A stretch of 41,626 nucleotides of DNA from an uncultured Phocaeicola sp. (GTDB lineage Bacteria; Bacteroidota; Bacteroidia; Bacteroidales; Bacteroidaceae): the NCBI GenBank assembly GCA_944320135.1, contig CALUGI010000028.1, positions 1-41,626 on the forward strand. The letters are read 5' to 3'. This document shows, in pieces, positions 16,608-24,604 of this stretch. Under the pieces are notes generated by a model that made no database searches, had not been told where the DNA came from, and worked only from the letters and a program-made list of their open reading frames with translations. Each line of letters opens with the position of its first letter. Position 1 is the first letter of the stretch. The translations under genes were made by a program, and so were the position numbers.

Positions 16608-17882
16608 ATGAAGTTTTCAGAACTGAATTTAGAAGACAGCGTCCTGGATGCGTTGGACGCGATGAATTTCCGGGAATGTACTCCCGTGCAGGAACAGACG
16701 ATTCCGGTCATACTGGAGGGACACGACCTCATCGGAGTGGCTCAAACCGGAACAGGCAAGACGGCTGCCTATCTGCTTCCGATATTGAACCGGCTCAGCA
16801 AGGGCGGCTATCCGGAAGATGCCATCAACTGCATCGTGATGGCGCCGACACGCGAGCTGGCCATGCAGATTGACCAGCAGATGGAAGGCTTCTCTTACTT
16901 CATGCCCGTGTCGAGCGTGGCGGTGTACGGCGGCAACGACGGAATCCGTTTCGAGCAGGAAAAAAAAGGACTTACCTTGGGGGCCGACGTAGTGATAGCC
17001 ACACCGGGACGGCTTATCAGCCACATCAGTTTGGGATATGTCGACCTTTCGAAGGTGTCTTTCTTCATTCTCGACGAAGCGGACAGAATGCTCGACATGG
17101 GGTTCTCGGACGACATCATGCAAATCGTGAAGTATTTGCCTAAGGAACGGCAGACCATCATGTTTTCGGCCACTATGCCGACAAAAATACAGCAGCTTGC
17201 CAAAACGATTCTGAACGACCCCGTGGAGGTGAAGCTGGCGGTATCGAAACCGGCGGAAAAGATTATTCAAGCGGCATACGTGTGCTATGAAGCGCAGAAA
17301 CTGGGCATCGTCCGTTCGCTTTTCAAGGAGCAGAAGCCGGAGCGCGTCATTGTGTTCGCTTCGTCCAAGCTGAAAGTGAAGGAGGTGGCCAAGGCGCTGA
17401 AGCATCTTGGGCTGAATGTGGGAGAGATGCACTCGGACTTGGAGCAGAGCCAACGCGACGAAATCATGCACGGGTTCCGCAACGGGCATGTCAACCTGCT
17501 GGTGGCTACCGACATCGTGGCGCGCGGCATCGATATCGATGATATACGTCTGGTTATCAATTACGACGTGCCTCACGACAGCGAGGACTACGTGCATCGT
17601 ATCGGGCGTACCGCACGCGCCAACAACGACGGTTGCGCAATCACTTTCGTAAGCGAAAACGAGCAGACGCGCTTCAAGCAGATTGAAGATTTCTTGGGGA
17701 AGACCATTTACAAAATCCCCGTTCCGGAAGAGTTGGGAGAAGCTCCGCTTTATGCTCCGCGCGCTTCAAAGGGCGATGGAGGGCGATACAAGAAAAAGTC
17801 CTTCTCGCGGAAAAGGAACAGCGGCAGCAAATGGAAAGAAAAAGGCAAAGGTTCTTCTCAAAGCCGCACCACCAAAGCATAG
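16608..17882 (+). CDS. DEAD-box RNA helicase (RhlE-like)
   Basis: A 424-residue ATP-dependent RNA helicase. It has the Q motif (CTPVQEQTIP), motif I AQTGTGKT at about 45-52, PTREL, motif II DEAD, SAT, and the C-terminal domain motifs ARGIDI and HRIGRTAR. A strongly basic, Lys/Arg/Ser/Gly-rich tail of about 45 residues would bind RNA. The family works in ribosome assembly and RNA turnover. The exact subfamily cannot be settled by eye, so no symbol is given. Confidence 0.95.
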   Translation: MKFSELNLEDSVLDALDAMNFRECTPVQEQTIPVILEGHDLIGVAQTGTGKTAAYLLPILNRLSKGGYPEDAINCIVMAPTRELAMQIDQQMEGFSYFMPVSSVAVYGGNDGIRFEQEKKGLTLGADVVIATPGRLISHISLGYVDLSKVSFFILDEADRMLDMGFSDDIMQIVKYLPKERQTIMFSATMPTKIQQLAKTILNDPVEVKLAVSKPAEKIIQAAYVCYEAQKLGIVRSLFKEQKPERVIVFASSKLKVKEVAKALKHLGLNVGEMHSDLEQSQRDEIMHGFRNGHVNLLVATDIVARGIDIDDIRLVINYDVPHDSEDYVHRIGRTARANNDGCAITFVSENEQTRFKQIEDFLGKTIYKIPVPEELGEAPLYAPRASKGDGGRYKKKSFSRKRNSGSKWKEKGKGSSQSRTTKA

Positions 17883-17929
17883 CGCAAAAGCGTTTCCGGC
17901 TTGGCGCGCCGGACTCTTCCCAGACGCAA

Positions 17930-17964
17930 ACGTCCGCTTCACTGAATTGAGCGGGCGTTTTTTA
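17930..17964 (+). terminator. Terminator between the helicase and the convergent lipoprotein gene
   Basis: ACGTCCGCT (17930-17938) pairs with AGCGGGCGT (17950-17958), with one wobble, followed by TTTTT. The T run reaches the stop codon of the opposite gene. Its arms resemble the intergenic GC-rich repeat units. Confidence 0.75.
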
Positions 17965-18747
17965 TTGCACCGACAGCCTGATTTGTCCGTCCCAACCGAC
18001 GTTCAGCTTGACGTTATAGCAGGATGTTCCGTCGGGCACGCAGATGGTGGCAAGATACCAGTACCCTTTTTCGTCTACAGCGGTGAAATCCATGTCGGAA
18101 AGGATGGCGGTCTGGAGGAAGTCGGAGGGCACTGCGCTGCCAAACATCCCTTTGTCGACATCGCGTGCGAACAAGCGTTGCTTTCCTTCGTAAATGCAAA
18201 TGTGAATGATGTTGTCGTAATAAATGTTTTCTACCGGAAGTCCTTCTTCGCTGGCGCCCATGCGGATTACTTTTTTGGTGGTAGGGTTGATGTAGGCATA
18301 CCCTCTGAACCGCCTGCCGCCGTACAGGATGACGGAATCTTTCTCGATGACTTCACGGCCCGCTTTCGGCACGTCAACTGCCGTGCCGAAAGAAATCGTG
18401 TCCGACTCCGCCTTGTGCAGCGACACTGCGTCTCCCGCCATCGTCCGGTAGCGCAGGAAATGCTTCCCCCTTTCTTCTATCGGATAGCAGATTGTGTCTG
18501 CGCTGAACACCGCCAGCGTGTCGTTCCTTACGGTGAAAGGCATTGGCAGATTGACTTGGCTGGCGTAATAAATGCTGTCGCCCTTTATCCTGAAAAGGGG
18601 AAGTTCCGTATTGTCGTCTAACCACACGCCTTGCAGCTCTTCTATGGCGGCGGAATCGGCCTTTTGCGCTTCCGTGTTTCCGCTTTGCGGAGCGGCGCAT
18701 GACGCGCACAGCAGTGCGCAGGATATTGTCAGACAAATATTTTTCAT
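17962..18747 (-). CDS. Lipoprotein of unknown function (possibly DUF4738 family)
   Basis: A 261-residue protein. The first 17 residues form a lipoprotein signal (MKNICLTISCALLCASC), with Cys17 the likely lipidated residue. The rest is soluble and beta-rich, including GVWLDDNTELPLFRIKGDS near the start of the mature part. The layout recalls DUF4738-type Bacteroidetes lipoproteins, but this is from memory. Start 18747 is chosen over the upstream in-frame codon at 18765 because it gives a compact lipoprotein signal. It follows ugd on the same strand with about 100 bases of repeat-rich spacer between them. Confidence 0.7.
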   Translation of the reverse strand: MKNICLTISCALLCASCAAPQSGNTEAQKADSAAIEELQGVWLDDNTELPLFRIKGDSIYYASQVNLPMPFTVRNDTLAVFSADTICYPIEERGKHFLRYRTMAGDAVSLHKAESDTISFGTAVDVPKAGREVIEKDSVILYGGRRFRGYAYINPTTKKVIRMGASEEGLPVENIYYDNIIHICIYEGKQRLFARDVDKGMFGSAVPSDFLQTAILSDMDFTAVDEKGYWYLATICVPDGTSCYNVKLNVGWDGQIRLSVQ

Positions 18748-18762
18748 AATCCAAGTCACGTT

Positions 18763-18848
18763 CAAAATGCCGGGGCGTTTATCCCCGAACGCCGGGAGGT
18801 TTTCTTCAAAACGCCCCGACGTCTTTCGGGAATGTCCGGCTAAAGCGT
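18763..18848. repeat. GC-rich intergenic repeat cluster (copy 4)
   Basis: Units such as CCGGGGCGTTTATCCCCG, AAAACGCCCCGACGTC and TTTCGGGAATGTCCGGC repeat the GC-block/T-step pattern. The cluster fills the gap between ugd and the lipoprotein gene. Confidence 0.5.
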
Positions 18849-18850
18849 TC

Positions 18851-20164
18851 TTATTTTCCTATGCAATGATAAGCGATGCCCAGTTCGTCAAGTTCTTGCT
18901 TGTCGTAGATGTTTCGCCCGTCGAAAATGACGGCCCGGTTCATCGTTTTCTTGATTACTCCCCATGTCGGCAGGCGGAACTCCTTCCATTCGGTTACGAG
19001 CAGCAGCGCGTCTGCGTCGAGCAGCGCGTCGTACATGTCGCGGGAGTAGTAAACCGACTCGCCGAACCTGCGGCGCGCTTCCTTCATGGCGGCCGGATCG
19101 TATACGCGGACCTGGCATCCGGCTTTCAGCAGCTTGTCAACCAACACTAAAGCTGGAGCCTCGCGCATGTCGTCCGTTTCCGGCTTGAAAGCCAGTCCCC
19201 ATAGCGCAACGGTCTTTCCTTCCAGGTTTCCGCCGTAATATTTCTGGAGCTTCCGGAAGAGAATGTCTTTCTGGTCTTCGTTGACGGCTTCTACCATTTT
19301 GAGAACCCGCATCGAATAGCCGTGTTCTTCGGCGGTTTTGATGAGCGCCTTCACGTCTTTCGGGAAGCAGGAGCCGCCGTATCCGCATCCCGGATACAGG
19401 AACTTGCGTCCGATGCGCGTGTCCGAACCCAATCCGCTGCGCACCATGTTCACGTCCGCGCCCACCAGTTCGCACAGGTTGGCAATGTCGTTCATGAAGC
19501 TGATGCGGGTGGCCAGCATCGAATTGGCGGCGTATTTCGTCATTTCCGCCGAAGGGATGTCCATAAAGATTACCCGGAAATTGTTCAGCAGGAACGGGCG
19601 GTAAAGTTTGGTCATCAGCTCTTTGGCGCGTTCCGATTCCACTCCCACCACAACGCGGTCGGGGGTCATGAAATCTTTGATGGCGTTTCCTTCTTTGAGG
19701 AACTCCGGATTGGAAGCTACGTCGAAATCAATCTCTGCACCGCGCTTGCGCAATTCTTCTTCGATAACGGCTTTCACCTTCTTGGCTGTCCCTACGGGAA
19801 CCGTGCTTTTGGTCACTACCAGCACGTATCGGTTTATATGTTTTCCAATCGTGCGGGCCACTTCAAGCACATACTGCAGGTCTGCGCTTCCGTCTTCGTT
19901 CGGGGGAGTCCCTACCGCGCTGAACACGATAGACACGTCGTCCAGACAGCTTTCAAGCGAAGTGGTGAATTTCAGCCTTCCGGCCTTGACGTTTCGTGCC
20001 ACCATTTCTTCCAGTCCCGGTTCGTAGATGGGGATTTCTCCCCGTTTCAGCGCGCCGATCTTTTCAGCATCCGTATCCACGCAAACCACATTCGCCCCGG
20101 TCTCGGCAAAACACGTGCCCGACACCAAGCCTACATAACCTGTTCCGACAATAGCTATATTCAT
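18851..20164 (-). CDS. ugd: UDP-glucose 6-dehydrogenase
   Basis: A 437-residue enzyme that oxidises UDP-glucose to UDP-glucuronate with two NAD+, for capsule and other polysaccharides. The N-terminal Rossmann motif GTGYVGL is at 7-13. SNPEFLKEGNAI at about 151-162 binds substrate. The catalytic Cys266 lies in GCGYGGSCFPKD. The C-terminal UDP-binding domain includes LWGLAFKPETDDMREAP. It is complete, with its own -7 box at 20196. Confidence 0.97.
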   Translation of the reverse strand: MNIAIVGTGYVGLVSGTCFAETGANVVCVDTDAEKIGALKRGEIPIYEPGLEEMVARNVKAGRLKFTTSLESCLDDVSIVFSAVGTPPNEDGSADLQYVLEVARTIGKHINRYVLVVTKSTVPVGTAKKVKAVIEEELRKRGAEIDFDVASNPEFLKEGNAIKDFMTPDRVVVGVESERAKELMTKLYRPFLLNNFRVIFMDIPSAEMTKYAANSMLATRISFMNDIANLCELVGADVNMVRSGLGSDTRIGRKFLYPGCGYGGSCFPKDVKALIKTAEEHGYSMRVLKMVEAVNEDQKDILFRKLQKYYGGNLEGKTVALWGLAFKPETDDMREAPALVLVDKLLKAGCQVRVYDPAAMKEARRRFGESVYYSRDMYDALLDADALLLVTEWKEFRLPTWGVIKKTMNRAVIFDGRNIYDKQELDELGIAYHCIGK

Positions 20165-20195
20165 CTTTTCGATTTTTATTTGATGTTTCAGCGCG

Positions 20196-20203
20196 CAAAA
20201 TTA
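20196..20203 (-). promoter_or_regulatory. -7 box of ugd
   Basis: TAATTTTG on the minus strand (TAnnTTTG), 31 bases before the ugd start codon. Confidence 0.5.
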
Positions 20204-20268
20204 TAACAAATTTAGATTAAACGGGAAAATTGCCCCTGAAAGATGCCTTATATGCAAGAAAAATATAT

Positions 20269-20276
20269 TAATTTTG
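20269..20276 (+). promoter_or_regulatory. -7 box immediately before the HU-CCDC81/SPOR gene
   Basis: TAATTTTG ends four bases before the ATG at 20281. A start of transcription at the usual distance would coincide with the ATG, giving a leaderless mRNA. No -33 match is clear. Confidence 0.4.
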
Positions 20277-20280
20277 CGAT

Positions 20281-21366
20281 ATGATCGAATTAGCCAAACA
20301 TATAGAAGTATTGCTGCTCGAAAACGACTGCGTCATCATTCCGGGATTGGGAGGATTCATCGCCCATAACCGGGCAGCCGTTTATTCTTTCGAGAAGAGT
20401 TCGTTCGAACCTCCGATGCGAACCTTGGGATTCAATCCGCAGCTGGTCATCAACGACGGGCTGTTGGTGCAGTCATACATGCAGACGTACAACACCGACT
20501 TCCCGGACGCCACCCGAAAAATCGAGAAAACGGTAAACGCCCTGAAAGAGCAGCTCTATCAAGAAGGGCATGTCGAACTGGACCGCATCGGCACGCTCTA
20601 TTATAATATGAACGGGACTTACGAGTTTGAACCGGCAGGAAGTTCATTCTTTACGCCGAACCTGTATGGTTTGGGAGGGTTCGTTCTGCCGCCTCTTCCC
20701 GCACAGCGCGAAATGTCTGCGGCTCAAACTGCGTCCGAACACGAGGAAAAGCCGATGCTTCCGCTCTACAACTGGTTGCGAGGCGCTATAGCGGTGGCTG
20801 CGGCGGTGCTGTTGTTTTTCATATTGTCTACCCCAGTAGAAAACACTTATATCGACGAAGGCAACTTTGCCTCGTTAGGCTCGATTGACATGTTCGATGC
20901 CATTCGCGACAAGTCGATGGCTACCGCCTTGCAGGGGCAACGCAAGGAAAGCGAGACAGTCCGGGAAACTTCGAAAACGTCCAGAGTACGCAACAATGTC
21001 AATACGCTGAAGCCTGTCATTGTGAGGACCGAAACGGTAGCGGCGCCGCCGGCGGAAAAAGCCGCAGAGAAGAAAGAGGCGAAGAAGGCTGAAAAACCTG
21101 TCAAGCAAGCGGAGAAGCCGAAAACGAAAGTCGCTTCATCTTCGTTTTACATCATTGTGGCCAGCCTGACTACCGACAATGATGCAAAAAGTGCCTTGAG
21201 AAAATTTCATAAAAGCGGGTATAAAGACGCTGAAGTCGTAGAATCAAACGGACGCTACCGCATCGCGCTCTGCCGTTACGCCGACTCGGCAGAGGCTTAC
21301 CGCAAGGTGACGGAGTTGAGAAAGAACGAAGAATTTAAAAACGCATGGGTCTTTACCGCCCGATAA
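20281..21366 (+). CDS. HU-CCDC81 and SPOR domain membrane protein
   Basis: A 361-residue protein of a layout characteristic of Bacteroidetes. Residues 1-60 (MIELAKHIEVLLLENDCVII and on) and about 60-120 match the paired HU-CCDC81 domains, relatives of the histone-like HU fold. One transmembrane helix lies at about 168-184. A Lys/Glu/Pro-rich linker follows. The C-terminal ~80 residues (SSFYIIVASL onward) form a SPOR domain, which binds denuded peptidoglycan at division sites. The HU-like part would be cytoplasmic and the SPOR part periplasmic, linking the cell interior to the septal wall. The FHA gene starts 20 bases after its stop. Confidence 0.88.
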   Translation: MIELAKHIEVLLLENDCVIIPGLGGFIAHNRAAVYSFEKSSFEPPMRTLGFNPQLVINDGLLVQSYMQTYNTDFPDATRKIEKTVNALKEQLYQEGHVELDRIGTLYYNMNGTYEFEPAGSSFFTPNLYGLGGFVLPPLPAQREMSAAQTASEHEEKPMLPLYNWLRGAIAVAAAVLLFFILSTPVENTYIDEGNFASLGSIDMFDAIRDKSMATALQGQRKESETVRETSKTSRVRNNVNTLKPVIVRTETVAAPPAEKAAEKKEAKKAEKPVKQAEKPKTKVASSSFYIIVASLTTDNDAKSALRKFHKSGYKDAEVVESNGRYRIALCRYADSAEAYRKVTELRKNEEFKNAWVFTAR

Positions 21367-21386
21367 CTCCTTTTATCGAACAATAC

Positions 21387-21929
21387 ATGAAACGAGTGAG
21401 ATGTCCGAAGTGTGACAATTATATACAATTTGACGAAACCAAATACGAAGCGGGGCAATCGTTGGTGTTTGTATGCGACAAGTGCCAGAAGCAGTTCAGC
21501 ATCCGTATAGGAAAGTCGAAGCTGAATGCGGGCAGCCGCCGTGAAGAAAAGGCTGACGAGAGCGACGGACTGCAGGAATTCGGCAACATCATCGTCATTG
21601 AGAACGTGTTCGCCTATAAGCAGGTGTTCCCTTTGCATGAGGGAGACAACCTGATAGGGCGGCGCAATCGGGGAACTGAAGTGGATATCCCCATCGAAAG
21701 CAACGATCCGAGCCTGGATCGTCGTCATTGCTACATCAACGTGAAACGAAACAAGCAAGGGGAGCTTGTCTATACTTTGCGCGACAACAACAGCATTACC
21801 GGCACGTTCCTGATGAACGAACTGCTGGGGCCTAAAGACCAGATTCGGCTTGAAGACGGAGATGTGGTGACTTTAGGAGCCACTACCCTTATTCTGCAAA
21901 AGTCTCAGCCGGACGACGGCAAATTATAG
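21387..21929 (+). CDS. FHA domain protein with N-terminal zinc ribbon
   Basis: A 180-residue cytoplasmic protein. The first ~40 residues form a zinc ribbon (CPKC and CDKC pairs, MJ0042-like). Residues about 85-175 form an FHA phosphothreonine-binding domain, with GRRNRGTEVDIPI, a Ser-rich DPSLDRRHCYI and DNNSITGTFLMN. Start 21387 is chosen because the 14 codons upstream overlap the SPOR gene and give a non-FHA extension. An FHA protein next to a SPOR protein suggests phosphorylation-linked control of envelope or division, but no kinase is adjacent. Confidence 0.85.
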   Translation: MKRVRCPKCDNYIQFDETKYEAGQSLVFVCDKCQKQFSIRIGKSKLNAGSRREEKADESDGLQEFGNIIVIENVFAYKQVFPLHEGDNLIGRRNRGTEVDIPIESNDPSLDRRHCYINVKRNKQGELVYTLRDNNSITGTFLMNELLGPKDQIRLEDGDVVTLGATTLILQKSQPDDGKL

Positions 21930-21983
21930 TTCTGCCCTTGTATGTAAGTGCAGAGGAAAAACGAACCATAAACTTACTTAATC

Positions 21984-23459
21984 ATGGCTTTTACGAACAA
22001 TGTGATGATTGTCCGGCACAAATTGCTGGAAAACCTGGTTGCTTTATGGAAAGAGAACCAACTTGTGGAAAAGATTGACCGCATACCAATCGAATTGACT
22101 CCGCGCCGTGCGCAACCGGTGGGGAGGTGCTGCATCCACAAGGAGCGCGCTGTCAACAAATATAAACTGCTTCCGCTGTTGGGATGGGACATGAACGATG
22201 AAACGGATGAGCTGACCCCTCTTTCCGATTATGCCCGCAAAGCGTTGGAACGTTGCGGAAAAATCAAAGAAAATATACTCTGCGTGATTGACGAAGCCTG
22301 CTCGTCGTGCGTGCAGGTCAATTATGAAGTGAGCAACCTTTGCCGGGGCTGTGTGGCGAGAAGCTGCTATATGAACTGTCCGAAGGGGGCCATACACTTC
22401 GACAAGAAGAGCGGACAGGCGCATATCGACCACGACAAATGTATCAGTTGCGGCCTGTGCCACAAGAGCTGTCCGTATCATGCCATCGTATACATCCCTG
22501 TTCCTTGCGAAGAGGCTTGTCCGGTAAAAGCCATCAGCAAGGATGAAAACTACATCGAGCATATCGACGAGAGCAAGTGCATCTATTGCGGAAAGTGCCT
22601 GAACGCATGTCCGTTCGGAGCGATATTTGAAATTTCGCAGGTGTTCGACGTGTTGGAAGAAATCCGCAGGGGACAGCAGGTAATCGCCCTCCCGGCCCCT
22701 TCCGTGCTCGGCCAGTTCAACGCAACCATCGAACAGGTGTACGGCGCGTTGAAGCAGGTCGGCTTCGCTGACGTGATTGAAGTGGCCGAAGGAGCCATGC
22801 ATACCACGAGCAACGAGGCTCATGAACTGCTGGAGAAGTTGGAAGAAGGGCAGAAGTTTATGACCACCTCCTGCTGTCCGTCGTACATCGAATTGGTAAA
22901 CAAGCATATCCCCGCCATGAAGCCTTACGTTTCTTCCACCGGGTCGCCGATGTATTATGCGGCGCGCATCGCACGCGAAAAGTATCCCGATGCGAAAGTC
23001 GTGTTCATCGGCCCGTGCATTGCAAAACGCAAAGAGGCGCAAAGAGACGAGTGCGTGGACTACGTCATCACGTTCGAAGAACTGCATCCGATATTCAGAG
23101 GGTTGGGCATCGAACTGGAGCAGGCCAATCCTTACAAACCCGCCTGCGAGTCTGTATGCGAGGCCCACGGGTTTGCGCAGGCAGGCGGAGTGGCCGGTGC
23201 GGTAAAATCCTACTTGGGAGCGAAGGCCGACGGCATAAAGATGCTCCAGTTCTCCGACTTCAACAAGAAGAACATCGGCGTGCTCCGCGCATACGCCAAG
23301 ACCGGAAAAGTGGACGCCCAGTTTATCGAGATGATGGCCTGCGAAGGAGGATGCGTGACAGGACCGAGCGCGCACAACGACCCCACGGCCGGACGGCGCC
23401 AGCTGAACCAGGATTTGCTGAAGCGCACGCTGAAATATGAGAACCTCCGTCAGGAATAA
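21984..23459 (+). CDS. [FeFe] hydrogenase, monomeric group B-like, with ferredoxin domains
   Basis: A 491-residue cytoplasmic hydrogenase that would exchange electrons from ferredoxin for H2. Three [4Fe-4S]-type cysteine sets are visible: C120/C123/C128/C132, C153/C156/C159/C163 and C199/C202/C205/C209, with an extra PCEEACP pair (C175, C179). The H-cluster domain has TSCCPS (C297, C298), GPCIAK (C345) and MACEGGC (C453, C457), so the four cluster ligands and the proton-relay cysteine are present. Motif 2 reads GPC instead of the MPC of group A enzymes, and motif 1 lacks the usual Trp. This, the lack of an N-terminal [2Fe-2S] domain and the lack of partner subunits point to group B. It is followed by hydE, hydG and hydF. 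No TAnnTTTG box is seen before it. Confidence 0.92.
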   Translation: MAFTNNVMIVRHKLLENLVALWKENQLVEKIDRIPIELTPRRAQPVGRCCIHKERAVNKYKLLPLLGWDMNDETDELTPLSDYARKALERCGKIKENILCVIDEACSSCVQVNYEVSNLCRGCVARSCYMNCPKGAIHFDKKSGQAHIDHDKCISCGLCHKSCPYHAIVYIPVPCEEACPVKAISKDENYIEHIDESKCIYCGKCLNACPFGAIFEISQVFDVLEEIRRGQQVIALPAPSVLGQFNATIEQVYGALKQVGFADVIEVAEGAMHTTSNEAHELLEKLEEGQKFMTTSCCPSYIELVNKHIPAMKPYVSSTGSPMYYAARIAREKYPDAKVVFIGPCIAKRKEAQRDECVDYVITFEELHPIFRGLGIELEQANPYKPACESVCEAHGFAQAGGVAGAVKSYLGAKADGIKMLQFSDFNKKNIGVLRAYAKTGKVDAQFIEMMACEGGCVTGPSAHNDPTAGRRQLNQDLLKRTLKYENLRQE

Positions 23460-23460
23460 C

Positions 23461-23535
23461 CGCAAATGTCCGCCCGTTTTTGCTGAAAGACGCTGAGGCT
23501 TTCCGGCAAAAGCGGGCGCAGATGTGCGGACAAAC
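23461..23535. repeat. GC-rich intergenic repeat cluster (copy 5)
   Basis: AAATGTCCGCCCGTTTTTGC and CAAAAGCGGGCGCAGATG fall in the gap between the hydrogenase and hydE. It extends the hydE frame upstream, but the extension looks like repeat and not HydE. The outer blocks CGCCCG and CGGGCG could pair as a loose hairpin. Confidence 0.5.
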
Positions 23536-23548
23536 CGCCGACTTTTTT

Positions 23549-24598
23549 ATGTTAGAGCTGATTGAACGCCTTCGTCGGGAACGTACATTGTCGCCCGACG
23601 AGTTTCGCGCGCTCTTGAACGGGTGCGACGTTTCTTCCTTGGTCGCCGCCAACAAGGAAGCGCGGGAAGTGGCTCAGTCGGTTTTCGGAAACAAAATCTA
23701 CATCCGGGGACTGATTGAGATAGGCAACCGCTGTCGGAACGACTGCTACTATTGCGGAATCCGCCGGAGCAACGTCCGGATAGAACGTTATCGCCTTGAC
23801 AAGGAAACGATTTTAGCGTGTTGCCGCGAGGGATACGGAAAAGGATTCCGGACATTCGTGCTGCAAGGCGGAGAAGAAAGCGAGTCTGCGGACGATGCCA
23901 TGACGGACTTGATACAGGAAATCCGGAAGGAGTTTCCCGATGCAGCCGTCACGCTTTCGTTGGGCGAGAAGCCGACTGCATCATACGAACGCTTCTTCCG
24001 GGCAGGCGCCGACCGCTATCTGCTGCGCCACGAAACGCGCAATCGCGAGCACTACCGCTTCCTGCATCCGGAGGCCATGTCGCTCGACAACCGCCTGCGC
24101 TGCCTTGGCGACTTGAAGCGAATCGGTTTCCAGACTGGGACGGGCATCATGGTCGGAAGCCCCGGACAAACCGTTGAAAATCTGGTGGAAGACATCCTTT
24201 TTATGGAAGAATTCCGCCCTCACATGATTGGCATCGGTCCTTTCCTTCCGCACCGCGACACGCCTTTCGCGCAATGCCACGCCGGAAGTTTGGCAAAAAC
24301 GCTGCTGCTGATTTCCGTATTCCGCCTGATGCACCCCCGCGCGCTCATCCCGGCGACGACCGCTCTTGCCACACATTCTCCCGAAGGGCGCGAATTGGGC
24401 ATACTGGCAGGAGCCAACGTGGTGATGCCCAACCTTTCACCCGCAGGCGAAAGGGGGAAATACTCGCTCTACGACCGGAAAGTTTCCACCGGAGCCGAGG
24501 CTGCGGAAGGGCTGCGGTTGCTCGAAAGGTCGCTGGAACGCATCGGATATGTAATCGATTACAGTCGGGGAGACAGCCCGCTGACAACAGACAGATGA
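23549..24598 (+). CDS. hydE: [FeFe] hydrogenase maturase HydE, radical SAM
   Basis: A 349-residue radical-SAM enzyme in H-cluster assembly; it acts on the HydG-derived organometallic precursor. The SAM-cluster motif CRNDCYYC gives C62, C66 and C69. The HydE-typical GGEESESADD segment and the TIM-barrel continuation TGTGIMVGSPGQT follow. Start 23549 is preferred over 23480 because MLELIERLRRERTL matches HydE amino ends and the upstream frame is repeat sequence. It lies 6 bases before hydG. Confidence 0.93.
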   Translation: MLELIERLRRERTLSPDEFRALLNGCDVSSLVAANKEAREVAQSVFGNKIYIRGLIEIGNRCRNDCYYCGIRRSNVRIERYRLDKETILACCREGYGKGFRTFVLQGGEESESADDAMTDLIQEIRKEFPDAAVTLSLGEKPTASYERFFRAGADRYLLRHETRNREHYRFLHPEAMSLDNRLRCLGDLKRIGFQTGTGIMVGSPGQTVENLVEDILFMEEFRPHMIGIGPFLPHRDTPFAQCHAGSLAKTLLLISVFRLMHPRALIPATTALATHSPEGRELGILAGANVVMPNLSPAGERGKYSLYDRKVSTGAEAAEGLRLLERSLERIGYVIDYSRGDSPLTTDR

Positions 24599-24604
24599 TA
24601 ATAT

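Noticed and set aside
22044-23465. A 473-residue open frame on the minus strand opposite the hydrogenase
   Set aside because: The plus strand encodes an unmistakable hydrogenase with all cluster motifs; the antisense frame has no recognisable motif and an unnatural composition.
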